Assembly: GCF_002776525.5 (NCBI RefSeq)
Contig: NC_045434.1
Span: 198,617,164-198,681,163, forward strand
From: Piliocolobus tephrosceles
Taxonomy: Eukaryota > Chordata > Mammalia > Primates > Cercopithecidae
Length of the DNA stretch: 64,000 nucleotides
Reading direction: 5' to 3'
The position numbers and the translations under genes are program-made. A model generated the notes under the pieces. That model was not told the DNA's origin. It saw only the letters and a list, made by a program, of their open reading frames with translations, and ran no database searches. Positions 1-45,265 of this stretch are shown in pieces (position 1 is the first letter of the stretch; every line of letters starts with the position of its first letter).

Positions 1-33658
<33,658 letters not shown>

Positions 33659-34352
33659 CAGCATGTGTCCGGGCACAGTCTGAGTCTAGTCTGCATGGAC
33701 CAGTAGGGACAACCAGTGGGTTACAGCCTGGCACAGGCTACAAGGGTGGGGCAGAAGGAAAGGGGACAAGATAGAACCCAGGATGTGAGGGTGGGGGTGG
33801 AGCGGATGCACCAAAGTGGAGAAGCAAAGATCTTTCTGGGGTCCTGAGTGGCCTCCAGGAGAGCAGGATGAACCCTGGACCTGGAGTAGGAGACCCGGAT
33901 GCACTGGGGCTATCTAACAGTACTGGCATCTGATAGATAGAGGTCAGGTACGCTGCTAAACACTGCAGCTCCCACCACTTAGAATTATCTGACCCCAGAT
34001 GTCAAAAGTGCCAAGAGTCCTGAGCCCTGCCGTAAACTGATACATCACACCCCTCTTTTAGGATCCCATAGTTTCAATTCACATAAGTTCAACAGACATT
34101 CATGTGAAGTCTAGCATGTGGGAGGCTATGGATGGAGCTGGAAATACAAAGGCAACTGATAAGCAGGCTCCACTTGCAAAGAGGCCTCAGTCCAGTGGGA
34201 GAAACAGACCTGGGCACAAGCAACTCCAGGACAAGGCAGGACATGATAAAGATTATAAAGCAGGTCCAAGGAAAGTGCTGCCAGTGGTCCAAGGAGGGAG
34301 ACCAGAGGGTTGTCCCAATATGGGGAGGTAGGGCTTTTAAAACACCCTCATC

Positions 34353-34605
34353 CAGGCTTGGCGAGGTGGCTCACGCCTGTAATTCTAGCACTTTGGGAGG
34401 TCAAGGTGGGCGGATCACCTGAGGTCAGGAGTTCGAGACTAGCCTAGCCAACACAGCGAAACCTCGTCTCTACTAAAAACACAAAAATTAGCCGGGCGTG
34501 GTGGCAGGCGCCTGTAATCATCCCTGCTATTCAGAAGGCCGAGGCGGGAGAATCCCTTGAACCTGGGAGGTGGAGGTTGTGATGAGCCAAGATTGAGCCC
34601 CCCCA
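34353..34605 (+). mobile_element. AluS-like, sense, lacking the 3' end
   Basis: Complete left arm and most of the right arm. Stops at AAGATTGAGCCCCCCC without poly-A. Lies within the presumed 3' UTR. Confidence 0.88.
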
Positions 34606-34962
34606 AAAATATTAGCAGAATTGGTGTTGGGCCCTGAAAAATTAGTCCGGTTTTGTGGTGGTAATGGGAGAAGGATATCTCAGGAGCAGGGTCTGGTGGG
34701 AGGAAAGGAAAGGAGGAGGCTGAGGCTGCCCAGGCGGCCTTGGATACCAGGCTTGGAGCTGGTAACGTCCAGGGCTTCCAGCACGGGGCCTCTGCCTGGT
34801 GTGACAGATACCGACTGGCCTCACTTGATGGATCTCAGTACTGAGCTGGGCATTTCTCTGCCCCCCAACTTCTTTCTTTTTAAAAATAAGATGGGGAGAG
34901 TTCATAAAATTAGAGATGTTTGTTGTAAAATTTTGGAAAACTCTGGAAATTATAGAGGAGAA

Positions 34963-34968
34963 AATAAA
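34963..34968 (+). promoter_or_regulatory. Candidate polyadenylation signal AATAAA for MYOM3
   Basis: First AATAAA hexamer I find downstream of the stop codon. The sequence just after it is not clearly GU-rich, which lowers confidence. Confidence 0.42.
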
Positions 34969-35229
34969 CATAATCTATACTTCCAACACCACGAAGTAAC
35001 ACCTGCCTCTGATTTCTGAAATGACTTCTGAACTGAAGGATAAAGTGAGTCACCCCTACATCTCCCACCTCTGCACGTATCAAGGCATGGTGGGTAACCC
35101 CAGCGGCTCACCTACCAGGCTGTATGGTGCAGGCAGGCCAGGCGTTTGATGAGACCTCTGCAGAGAGCAGTGGGGACCAAGGAGACCTGACTGGAGTTTG
35201 GGGAATCACGCAGATCTTGGAGGCAAACA

Positions 35230-35365
35230 CCACTGATTTGAAGCATCCCTCTGCCACTCATTCGCTGTGTGATCCTGCATAATACTTTTCCTTTTCTGGG
35301 CCTCAGTTTCCCATCTGTAAAACCAGAAGGCTGAAAGATCATTTCGAGGTTCCTTCCAATAGACA
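35230..35365 (+). mobile_element. MIR, sense
   Basis: CCACTCATTCGCTGTGTGAT, CTGGGCCTCAGTTTCCCATC matches the MIR core. Confidence 0.75.
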
Positions 35366-35369
35366 CTAA

Positions 35370-35662
35370 GTTTTTGTTTTATTTTGTTTTGTTTTTGAGA
35401 CAAGGCTTGGCTCAATTGCCCAGGCTAGAGCACAGTACCACCATCTCTGCTCACTGCAACTTCTGCCTCCCAGGCTCGAGTGATCCTCCCGCCTCAACCT
35501 CCTGAGTATCGGAGACTACACACCACCATGCCTGGCTAATTTTTGTATTTTTTGTAGCTATGGAGTTTTACCATGTTACTTGAACTCATGAGTTCAAGCG
35601 ATCCACCTGCCTTGGCCTCCCAAAGTGCTGTGATGACAGGCATGAGCCACCCTGCCCAGCCA
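35370..35662 (-). mobile_element. AluJ-like, antisense
   Basis: T-rich start, diverged complete Alu in reverse, ends CACCCTGCCCAGCC. Confidence 0.9.
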
Positions 35663-35926
35663 GACTATTTTATTATTTCCCAGAATTCCATCCTCTTTTG
35701 CTTTTCTCTTCCTATGAATATGCAATAAACAAAAAGACACCATCCTAGCCCATCTTCCCACGCTTAACACTTCCAACATCAGAGGAAAGTCTTGGCTTCT
35801 TTGGTGTGTCAATGAAAATATGTCGCACATTTCAATGAAACAGGAAATCCTGTTGGCCTTGGCGGAACATGACGTGAGCATCCCTGTTGGTGGAAATTGC
35901 AGTTGCACTATAAGAAGCTACAAGCA

Positions 35927-36229
35927 GGCCGGGCACGGTGGCTCACGCCTGTAATCCCAGCACTTTGGGAAGCCGAGGCGGGCAGATCACGAGGTCAGGA
36001 GATTGAGACCATCCTGACTAACACAGTGAAACCCCATCTCTACTAAAAAATACAAACAAATTAGCCGGGCGAGGTGGCGGGCGCCTGTAGTCCCAGCTAC
36101 TCGGGAGGCTGAGGCAGGAGAATGGTGTGAACCTGGAAGGTGGAGCTTGCAGTGAGCCGAGATTGTACCACTGCACTCCAGCCTGGGCAACAGAGTGAGA
36201 CTTCCATCTCAAAAAAAAAAAAAAAAAAA
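35927..36229 (+). mobile_element. AluY-like, sense
   Basis: Head GGCCGGGCACGGTGGCTCAC, poly-A of about 20. Flanked by GAAGCTACAAGC / GAAGTTACAAGC. Confidence 0.94.
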
Positions 36230-36374
36230 AGAAGTTACAAGCTGCGCTTCATAGGGCTGGAGATGTAGGCTTTGTGATTGCTGACAAGCCAGTTTGGGGG
36301 CAGAAGCCAGTTCCTAGTCTGGTGCATTGGAGTCCTTAACATATGAATCATAATTTTTTAAAATTCCTGGTCTG

Positions 36375-36984
36375 TCTGGGTGTGGTGGCTCATGCCTATA
36401 ATCCCAGTGCTTTGGAAGGCTGAGGCAGGAGGATCACTTTAGCCTAGGCATTTGAGACCAGCCTGGGCAGCATGGCGAGACCCTGTTTCAACAAATAATA
36501 AAGAAAAACTAGCCAGGCATGGTGGCATGTGCCTGTGGTCTCAGATACTTGGGAGGCTGAGGTGGGAGAATTGCCTGGGCCCAGGAAGTTGAGGCTGCAG
36601 TGAGTCGTGATGGCACCACTGAACTTCCAGCCTGGGCAACAGAGTGAAACCCCATCTCAAAAATTAAAAAAAAAAAAATTGGCCGGGCACGGTGGCTCAA
36701 GCCTGTAATCCCAGCACTCTGGGAGGCCAAGACGGGCGGATCACGAGGTCAGGAGATCGAGACCATCCTGGCTAACACGGTGAAACTCTGTCTCTACTAA
36801 AAAATAAAAAAAACTAGCTGGGCGAGGTGGCGGGCGCCTACAGTCCCAGCTACTCGGGAGGCTGAGGCAGGAGAATGGTGTGAACCCGGGAGGCGGAGCT
36901 TGCAGTGAGCTGAGATCCAGCCACTGCACTCCAGCCTGGGAGACAGAGCAAGACTCCGTCTCAAAAAAAAAAAAAAAAAAAAAA
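36375..36984 (+). mobile_element. AluJ-like with AluYR-like copy in its tail
   Basis: 36375-36680 is a diverged Alu; 36681-36984 is a young AluYR-like copy. AAAATTCCTGG(T/C)CT occurs before the first and after the second, so the younger one landed in the older A tail. Confidence 0.92.
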
Positions 36985-37320
36985 TTCCTGGCCTAATAAG
37001 TCCAATATGCTTGGCATATCCCAGTCTGGTTTTAATGTTTGCTCTGTCTCGTCTGTGTGTTTTACCTTTTAGTATGCCTTGTAATTCATTGTTAAAAGGC
37101 AGGCATGGCATAAAAAGGAACTGCTGTAAATGGGCCTTTGGTGATGTGACAGCGAGGTGAGGGAGGAGAAGCATTGTAGAGTCTATGATCAGGTCTTGGC
37201 AAACACTCTATGTGAATGTGTCCCCCAAAGTTCATGTGTTAGAACTTAATTCCCAGTGCAACAGTGTTGATTCTTATAAGACATGATGAAGTAATGAGGG
37301 CTCTGCCTTCAAGATTGAAT

Positions 37321-37622
37321 TTTTCCTTTTTTTTTTTTGGAGACAAGGTGTCTCACTCTGTCACCCAGGCTGGAGTGCAGTGGCACTATCTCGGCTCACT
37401 ACAACTTCCACCTTCCGGATTCAAGCAATCTCCTGCCTCAGCCTTCCAAGTAGCTGGGATTACAGGCATCTGCCACCACACTCAGATAGTATTTGTATTT
37501 TTAGTAGAGATAGGATTTCCCCATGTTGGCCAGGCTGGTCTTGAACTCCTGACCTCAAGTGATCCACCTGCCTTGGCCTCCCAAAGTGCTGGAATTACAG
37601 GCATGAGCCACCGTGCCTGGCC
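37321..37622 (-). mobile_element. AluS-like, antisense, inside the MaLR LTR
   Basis: Poly-T start, Alu in reverse, ends CCGTGCCTGGCC. Confidence 0.93.
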
Positions 37623-37857
37623 ATGAATGAATTACTGATCCATGATGGATCATTATCATGCGAGTGGGTGAGTGCTCTTGTGAGTGGGTAAGTTATCACG
37701 GTTTCCTGATAAAAGGATGAGTTTTCCCCCTGCCCCCACGCTGTCTCATCATGTGATGACGTTTGCCACGGGATGATGCAGCACAAGGACCCTTGCCAGA
37801 TATGTTCCCTTAACCTTGGACTTCCCAGCCTCCAGAATTGTAAGAATTAAATTTCTT

Positions 37858-38163
37858 GTTTTTTTTTTTTTTTTTTTTTTTTTGAGACGGAGTCTTGCTC
37901 TGTTGCCCAGGCTGGAGTGCAGTGGTGCGATCTCGGCTCACTGCAAGCTCCACCTCCCAAGTTCATGCCATTGTCCTGCCTCAGCCTCCTGAGTAGCTGG
38001 GACCACAGGCGCCCACCACCACACCCAGCTAATTTTTTGTATTTTTAGTAGAGACAGGGTTTCACCATGTTAGCCAGGATGGTCTCAATATCCTGACCTC
38101 ATGATCCACCCACCTCAGCCTCCCAAAGTGCTGGGATTACAGGCGTGAGCCACTGTGCCTGGC
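37858..38163 (-). mobile_element. AluY/S-like, antisense, inside the MaLR LTR
   Basis: Long poly-T, Alu reverse with CAAGCTCCACCTCCCAAG. LTR text TTAAATTTCTT appears on both sides. Confidence 0.93.
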
Positions 38164-38191
38164 CTTAAATTTCTTTATAAAGCACCCAGTC

Positions 38192-38486
38192 TGGGCCAGG
38201 TGCGGTGGCTCACACCTGTAATCCCAGCACTTTGGGAGGCCGAGGCAAGTGGATCACTTGAGGTCAGGAGTTCAAGACCAGCCTGGCCAACGTGGTGAAA
38301 CCCCTTCTCCACTAAAGATACAAAAATTAGCTGGGCGTGTTGGCACACACCTGTAATCCCAGCTACTTGGGAGCCTGATGCAGGAGAATTGCTTAAGCCT
38401 GGGAGGCAGAGGTTGCAGTGAGCCAAGAGTGCACCAGTGCACTCTGCACTCCAGCCTGGGCAACAGAGTGAGACTCTGTCTCAAAG

Positions 38487-38515
<29 letters not shown>
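38192..38515 (+). mobile_element. AluS-like, sense, with (AAAT)n tail
   Basis: Full Alu ending in TAAATAAATAAATA. Flanked by (CA)ACCCAGTCTG repeats of the LTR. Confidence 0.93.
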
Positions 38516-38517
<2 letters not shown>

Positions 38518-38776
38518 CCAACCCAGTCTGTGGTATTCTGTCATAGCAACACAACATGGACTAAGAGACACAGACAATCCCAGTGTTCTCAGAAACTCTC
38601 CATGTACCTCCCAACATTCTGGACTCTTCCAGAGAACCTAGGCAGGGCACACAGCTGGAAGGAAGGCTGGCCAGCCAGGCAGATTCCCCTCTACTGGCCA
38701 CCAGCCACTCCTCCTCCATACCTGTTGGGTCACCTTTCACATCCTAACCAGCATGCAGTGCTTGTCCTAATGCATT

Positions 38777-39072
38777 TTTTTTTTTTTTTTTGAGATGGAG
38801 TTTCACTCTTGTTGCCCAGGCTAGAGTGCAATGACATGATCTCGGCTCACCACAACATCTGCCTCCCAAGTTCAAGAGATTCTCCCGCCTCACCCTCCTG
38901 AGTAGCTGGGATTACAGACATGCGCCACCACCCCTGGCTAATTTTGTATTTTTAGTAGAGACAGGGTTTCTCCATGTTGGTCAGGCTTGTCTCAAATACC
39001 GACCTCAGGTGATCCGCTTGCCTCAGCCTCCCAAAGTGTTGGGATTATAGCCTTGAGCCACCATGCCCGGCC
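38777..39072 (-). mobile_element. AluS-like, antisense
   Basis: Poly-T start, full length. Target duplication GTCCTAATGCATT / GTCCTAAAGCATT. Confidence 0.93.
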
Positions 39073-40156
39073 GTCCTAAAGCATTAGAACCATTACACAG
39101 ACAGGCACAGAAAGCAAGAAGCTGGATGGGCAATGATAGCCTGTGTAATAAGTAACTCTACCCACTCAGCCTCAACCATGGCTCTAGTGAGATGCTTTCC
39201 ATACTTTAAAAATTCCAAATAACTTCAAGCAACTTGAGTGATATTTTCATGCCATAAATAGTCTCAAAAGAAGCACTCCCCAGACATCTAGCTAAGAGAG
39301 GCCAGATATTTGATTTTCAGCATTTGAGGAAAGTATTACTGCTGGAGCCAGAGGAGTTAAGGGCAAAACAAATTGCATAGCCTGTGAGGAATATGCCTCT
39401 TTTCACCTGGGCCTCCAGAAAGCCACGTGCCCTGGGATGATTTTTACATCATTACTTCCTGTACTAGCAGATCTAAAGAAAGAAAAACACAGGGCCACAC
39501 AAAATCCCTTTTATTCCAATTATAAATATGTTCACGGTGAAATGAGTCTTTGGGTTTGCTTTAAAGTACTTTAGTCTAATAAAAAAGTGGGAGGAGGGAA
39601 GATAAATGGAAAAGTTAGCAAAATAGTGATGCTTCTTGAAGCTGGGTGATGGGTACCTTGGAGTTCATACTACCATTCTCTCTACGTTTGAATATGTTTG
39701 GAATTTTTTCATAATAAAAAATTTCAGAGACCTCATGAGAAACAAATCTTCGGCTGTCTTTTCATACGGGAGTCATACTCGTTACTTATATCCGGCAATT
39801 AGTCAAGGATATTAGATATAGGAGAGTGTGCACAGAGTTCCTCTCCTGCAGGCAATTTACACAGCCTGTTATTTTTCAATTGCGCAAGTTAAAATGAATG
39901 GGTGATCTACAAGAAATAATTATCAAGTAACCGCTGCAGTTTTCCTTTAAAAACTTACACATCCGAGGGATTCATTGACTCCATATTCATTCAACACACA
40001 CTTTATTGAGATTACTATGTCTTAGGAACCTACAAAATTAAAGCCTGGTGCTGAGATCCAGCTTCCTTTTACCCAATGTATGACCTGATTACGTTATTTA
40101 GCCTGTCTGCCTGTCATCTGTAAAACGAAGGCTGCTATGAGAATTAGATGAGACGA
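39073..40156. other. Intergenic stretch with an old L1 3' end
   Basis: 39590-39725 looks like the L1M 3' end, sense (GAAGCTGGGTGATGGGTACC, AATATGTTTGGAATTTTTTC). 40060-40150 is MIR-like. The rest is unassigned. Confidence 0.5.
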
Positions 40157-40774
40157 GGCCGGGCGCGGTGGCTCAAGCCTGTAATCCCAGCACTTTGGGA
40201 GGCCGAGACGGGCGGATCACGAGGTCAGGAGATCGAGACCATCCTGGCTAACACGGTGAAACCCCATCTCTACTAAAAAAAATACAAAAATCTAGCCGGG
40301 CGAGGTGGCGGGCGCCTGTAGTCCCAGCTACTCAGGAGGCTGAGGCAGGAGAATGGCGTAAACCTGGGAGGTGGAGTTTGCAGTGAACTGAGATCCGGCC
40401 ACTGCACTCCAGCCCGGGCGACAGAGCAAGACTCCGTCTCAAAAAAAAAGAAAGAGGCCGGGCGCGGTGGCTCAAGCCTGTAATCCCAGCACTTTGGGAG
40501 GCCGAGACGGGAGGATCACGAGGTCAGGAGATCGAGACCATTCTGGCTAACACGGTGAAACCCCGTCTCTACTAAAAAAATACAAAAAAAACTAGCCCGG
40601 CGAGGTGGCGGGCACCTGTAGTCCCAGCTACTCAGGAGGCTGAGGCAGGAGAATGGCGTAAACCCGGGAGGCAGAGCTTGCAGTGAGCTGAGATCCGGCC
40701 ACTGCACTCCAGCCCGGGCAACAGAGTGAGACTCCGTCTCAAAAAAAAAAAAAAAAAAAAAAGAAGGAAAGAAA
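40157..40774 (+). mobile_element. Two young AluYR-like elements in tandem, sense
   Basis: Copies 40157-40456 and 40457-40763, very similar, both with GGCTCAAGCCTG and GAGATCCGGCCACTGCAC. GAATTAGATGAGACGA flanks the pair, so the second probably landed in the tail of the first. Confidence 0.94.
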
Positions 40775-41464
40775 GAGAATTAGATGAGACGATACTTGCT
40801 TGCCAAGTAACTAGCACAGTACCTGACAGGAGCTAAACAAATGACAGATTTCCCCACCCACCCATTCCCTGGGGATGTCATAGTCTACTGGGAAAGAGAG
40901 AGGTGTCAATCCAACCCCCACAGAATTCAACAGTTCCTTCCTTCTGCACAATTTTGACTGATGATAGTACGAACGCTTCCAGAAATGAAAGCAAGGGATT
41001 TTTAAAGCAGTATCTGTCATATTTTTTCAACAACAGAAATTAGAAATGCTTGTTGTAGAAAAAGTAGATGAGACAGAAAAGAATAAAGAAGAAAAGTAAA
41101 AACACCCATAAACCCATCAACCAGAAAGAAGTACAGTGGAAATGAAATGTTAGTTTATCAACTAACCTAATAGATATTCCCACCGATTCCCCATTGCTGT
41201 CTCCACTCTAGAGACTGGGACGTTAAATACTCACTTTCCCGGGTTCTCCTGTAGCTGGTGGTAGCCACGGGACACAATTCTGGTCAAAGAGAAATAAGTC
41301 AACATCTGCTGGGGCACCCTGGTAGGCTCTTGGTGTTCCTAATCAAAGGGACAGACACTGCAGGCACCATACAACTCCCCTTCCTCCTTCTTGATTCAAG
41401 TGCAGTCATCCTGGAGCTGGGGCAGGCCTGGATTTTCTTTATGGCAGCCCAACCATTAAGAAAA

Positions 41465-41760
41465 GGCTGGGCGTGGTGGCTCATGCCTATAATCCCAGCA
41501 CTTTGGGAGGCCTAGGCGGGCAGATTACTGGAGGTCAGGAGTTGGAGACCAGCCTAGCCAACATGATGAAACCCCGTCTCTACTAAAAATACAAATATTA
41601 GCCAGGCGTGGTGGCACACACCTGTAATCCTAGCTACTCAGGAGGCTGAGGCAGGAGAATTGCTCAAACCCGGGAGGCGGAGGTGGCAGTGAGCTGAGAT
41701 CACACCACTGCACTCCAGCCTGGATGACACAGTGAGAACCCATCTCAGAAAAAAAAGGAA
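41465..41760 (+). mobile_element. AluS-like, sense
   Basis: Full Alu, head GGCTGGGCGTGGTGGCTC, A/G tail. Confidence 0.93.
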
Positions 41761-41861
41761 AGAAAAGAGAATCGCAGAGATTCAGCCCTGACATCTCCAT
41801 GCTGCTGCCATCAGACCCTCAACCACCACCTCCAGGCTACAGGCCATATGTGAGAGAAAAC

Positions 41862-42148
41862 TTTTTTTTTTTGAGATAGAGTTTCACTCTTGTCACCCAG
41901 ACTAGAGTGCAATGGCGTGATTTCAGCTCACTACAACCTCTGCATTCTGGGTTCAAGGATTCTTCTGCCTCAGCCTCCCAAGTAGCTGGAATTACAAGCA
42001 TCTGCCACCACGCCCAACTAATATTTTGTATTTTTAGTAGAGATAGGATTTCACCATGTGAGCCAGGCTGGTCTTGAATTCCTGACCGCAAGTGATCTGC
42101 CCGCCTCCAGAGTGTTGGGATTACAGGCATGAGCCACCGTGCCTGGCC
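41862..42148 (-). mobile_element. AluS-like, antisense
   Basis: Full Alu in reverse. Target duplication near TGAGAGAAAACTT on both sides. Faces the Alu 100 bp upstream. Confidence 0.93.
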
Positions 42149-42689
42149 AATGAGAGAAAACTTAACCCCTCTATGTTTAAGCCACCATGAGTTAGGCTTT
42201 CTGTTCCTTGATGCTGAAATCATTCCCAACTCACACACCACATGTTAGCATGTTTGGTGTATTTCCTGCTAAGTTTAACAGAGTTGAGAAATCCTACGAA
42301 CAATTTTACATCCTGGTTTTGTATATGCCATGACGTCATAAGAACTTCCTCACATCATCAAAACATTCAAAAACCCCATATTAGTGTTCATGTTGTAATT
42401 ACGTATTATTTTCATATTGCTAGAAATTATTTCAAATTTTTCACTCTTAAAACTGGAATGATCATCCTTATACATAAATCTTTGCCTGCATCTCTGAAAA
42501 ATTCTTTAGGATAGACTCTAGAAGGGGAATTACTAGGTCTAAGGGAATGAATTACTAAGTTAAAAGCTATTCAACAGACTAACAGATGCTCGCAACCAGT
42601 GATGGTACCCTGAGCCTTCCCCTTAAACACAGGTCACAAGTTAGTCAATCAAACATGATCAGCTTGTGTTAATCAACACAAATTTTATT
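42149..42689. other. Intergenic stretch, probably old L1
   Basis: AAACTGGAATGATCATCCTT, AAGGGGAATTACTAGGTC read like old L1 wording; nothing genic. Confidence 0.35.
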
Positions 42690-43085
42690 TATTTTATATA
42701 TTGAGACAGAGTTTTGCTCTTGTTGCCCAGGCTGGAGTGCAATGGAGAGATATCTCAGCTCACTACAACCTCCACCTCCCTGGTTCAAGCGATTCTCCTG
42801 CCTCAGCCTCTTGATTAGCTGGGATTACAGGTGCCCACCACCACGCCCGGCTAATTTTTGTACTTTTTTTAGTAGAGACGGGTTTTCACCATGTTGGCCA
42901 GGCTGGTCTCAAACTCCAATACAAAATTAGCTGGGCGTGGTGGCACATGCCTATAATCCCAGCTACTAGGGAGGCTGAGGCAGGAGAATTGCTTGAACCT
43001 GGGAGGCGGAGGTTGCGGGGAGCCAAGATCGTGCCATTGCACTCCAGCCTGGGCAACAAGAGTGAAACTCCGCCTCAGAAAAAAG
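42690..43085. mobile_element. Antisense Alu joined directly to a sense Alu fragment
   Basis: 42690-42918 is Alu in reverse, cut at GGTCTCAAACTCC. 42919-43085 continues as a sense Alu from ATACAAAATTAGCTGGG to its tail. No spacer. Confidence 0.9.
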
Positions 43086-43107
43086 AAAAAAAAAGAACTA
43101 AAAATAG

Positions 43108-43240
43108 AATCACTGAAGCTACTTAAGAGGCTGAGGAGGGAGGATTGCTTGAGCTCGGCGGGTAGAGGCTGCAGTGAGCCATGATTGCACCACTGCACTC
43201 CAGCCTGGGTGACAGAGCAAAATCCTGTCTCGAAAAAAAA
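43108..43240 (+). mobile_element. Alu right-arm fragment, sense
   Basis: GAAGCTACTTAAGAGGCTGA to GTCTCGAAAAAAAA. Confidence 0.88.
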
Positions 43241-44200
43241 GAGAGAGGGAGAGACACTCAATGGTGCTTTTCATCTGCAAAATAGAGTGATATAAATTAA
43301 GTAAGTAAGTAAGTAAGTAGTTGAGTCCAGGTTGCTTTCTGAGGGTGGGAAGGCAATTAAATGCACTTAGTTTATTTAATATTTGCCTAATAACATAATC
43401 TCTGGTCCCTAAAGCAGTCTCAGGGCTAACAGCACCAAGCCCAGGGTCAGGCTACATGGGTTCCAACCTCTGCTGGCTTATCCGGGCCTAATCATTTAAC
43501 CTCTTCAAAACAATACTTTCATCTGCCAAGTGGTGATAACAAATGGGCCTCCCTAATTAGGTGATGTGTAGAGGAGCCCATTGCTCTCATTACTATTCAA
43601 AGGATTGGGTGGAGCTGGGCTTTGAGGCAATTAAGCTTCCAGCAGCGCCTTTCCCTGTTCATGCTGAGTCAGAAATGGAAGCGAAGACAGTCACATAGAA
43701 GATTACAAAAGCATGCCGCTGGCCAAAATCTCAAGTCTCCCAAGCAGCAGTAACTCCTGCACTGGCTGTCAGCTGGGGTCGAGCCAAGTGGGCAAAGGGG
43801 CTGGCGGCTCAGAGGGATTTGCTCCTCCTGACTTTGACCAGATGAGGTGGCTTTCCCAGCTCTAACATCTTTAGTTGCTTCCCGCTTGCTTTTGTTACTG
43901 ACTGCACAGTTTAAGACGTGTAATAAACTTGTCTCATTATCCATCTAGTGCTCACCACACGATATTTTTTTCAAATCATTTGTTTATTTCTAGAAAAATA
44001 AAAATAACACTTTGACTATCAGATGTTGCACTACCAAAGCATTTTCATGTATATCTTTTCCATATGCTACCTCATCTGATCTTTACAATTGCCCTTTGGT
44101 AGATATTTTACCCAAGAGGGAACAGAAGATCTAGAAGGTTAAGTAACTTGCCAGTGATTTGCCGGGCCTCTTTTTATCGTTTTAATACGGCTACTAGAAA
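43241..44200. other. Intergenic stretch: (AAGT)n, two MIR-like pieces, unassigned sequence
   Basis: (AAGT)n at 43297-43319. Sense MIR-like wording at 43440-43560 (GTTCCAACCTCTGCTGGCTT). Antisense MIR-like at 44040-44165 (GAAGGTTAAGTAACTTGCCA). The middle is unassigned. Confidence 0.5.
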
Positions 44201-44202
44201 AT

Positions 44203-44495
44203 TCAGCTGGGCACAGTGGCTCACGCTGTAATCCCAGTACTTTGGAAGGCCAAGGAGGGAAGATTGCTTAAGCCCAGGAGTTTGACATCAGCCCTGGCAA
44301 CACAGCGAGATCCCTGTCTCTACAAAAATAAAAATAACTGGGCACAGTGGCACGTGCCTGTAGTTCTAGCAATCAGGAGGCTAAGGCAAGAGGATCACTT
44401 GAGCCCAGGAGTTTGAGGCTGCAGTGAGCTGTGATCATGTCACTGCACCCCAGGCTGGGTGACAGAGGGAGACCCTGTCTCCAAAAAAAAACAAC
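44203..44495 (+). mobile_element. AluJ-like, sense
   Basis: Diverged two-arm Alu with tail CCAAAAAAAAACAACAG. Confidence 0.9.
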
Positions 44496-44578
44496 AGTAA
44501 CAACAACCACAAAAATTGGCTCTTGTTACATTTCTGTGGGACAGAATCAAGTTAAACTGTTCAATTAACAGAGATATC

Positions 44579-45262
44579 TGCTGGGCGCAGTGGTTCACGC
44601 CTGTAATCCCAGCACTTTGGGAGGCCGAGGCGGGTGGATCACCTGAGGTCAGGAGCTCGGGACCAGCCTGACCAACAGGGTGAAACCCTGTCTCTACTAA
44701 AAATACAAAAACTTAAGGCCAGGTGCAGTGGCTCACGCCTGTAATTTCGGCCCTTTGGGAAGGTGAGGTGGGCAGATCACCTAAGGTTGGGAGTTTGAGA
44801 CCAGCCTGACCAACATGGACAAACCCCGTCTCTATTAAAAAGACAAAAAAAAAAAAAAAATTAGCCAGGCATGGTGGCAATTACAGGCATGGAGAAACCC
44901 CTTCTCTACTAAAAATACAAAATTAGCTAGGCGTGGTGGCCCATGCCTATAATCCCAGCTACTCGGGAGGCTGAGGCAGGAGAATCACTTGAACCTGGGA
45001 GACGAAGGTTGCGGTGAGCTGAAATAGCGTCATTGCACTCCAGCCTGGGCAATGAGAGGCAAACTCCATCCCAATAAACAAACAAACAAAAAAAAACAAT
45101 TAGCCGGGCGTGGTGGCAGATGCCTGTAATCCCAGTTACTCCAGAGGCTGAGGTAGGAGAATTGCTTGAACCCTGGAGGCTGAGGTTGCAGTGAGCCAAG
45201 ATCACGCCACTGCACTCCAGCCTGGGCAACAAGAGCAAAACTTCATTAAAAAAAAAAAAAAG
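44579..45262 (+). mobile_element. Cluster of at least three nested sense Alus
   Basis: The outer copy starts 44579 and stops after ACAAAAACTTA at 44716. A second starts GGCCAGGTGCAGTGGC at 44717. A third fragment with a duplicated GAGAAACCCC segment follows at about 44890. The last right arm resumes at 45099 and ends in poly-A. Confidence 0.85.
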
Positions 45263-45265
45263 AAG

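Larger units (their letters stand above)
33659..34985 (+). other. MYOM3: Probable MYOM3 3' untranslated region
   Basis: Follows the stop codon without a break. I saw no AATAAA in the first 1.3 kb; the first is at 34963-34968. The region includes an L2-like remnant (about 34080-34340) and a sense Alu (34353-34605). The extent is inferred only from the poly(A) signal, so the real end could be earlier through a variant signal. Confidence 0.5.
37198..38576 (+). mobile_element. MLT1/MST-type LTR (ERVL-MaLR), sense, split by three Alus
   Basis: LTR pieces at 37198-37320, 37623-37857, 38164-38191 and 38516-38576. They run GAATGTGTCCCCCAAAGTTC, CCTTAACCTTGGACTTCCCA, CAACACAACATGGACTAAGA, the usual start, middle and end of MaLR LTRs. 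Confidence 0.8.
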
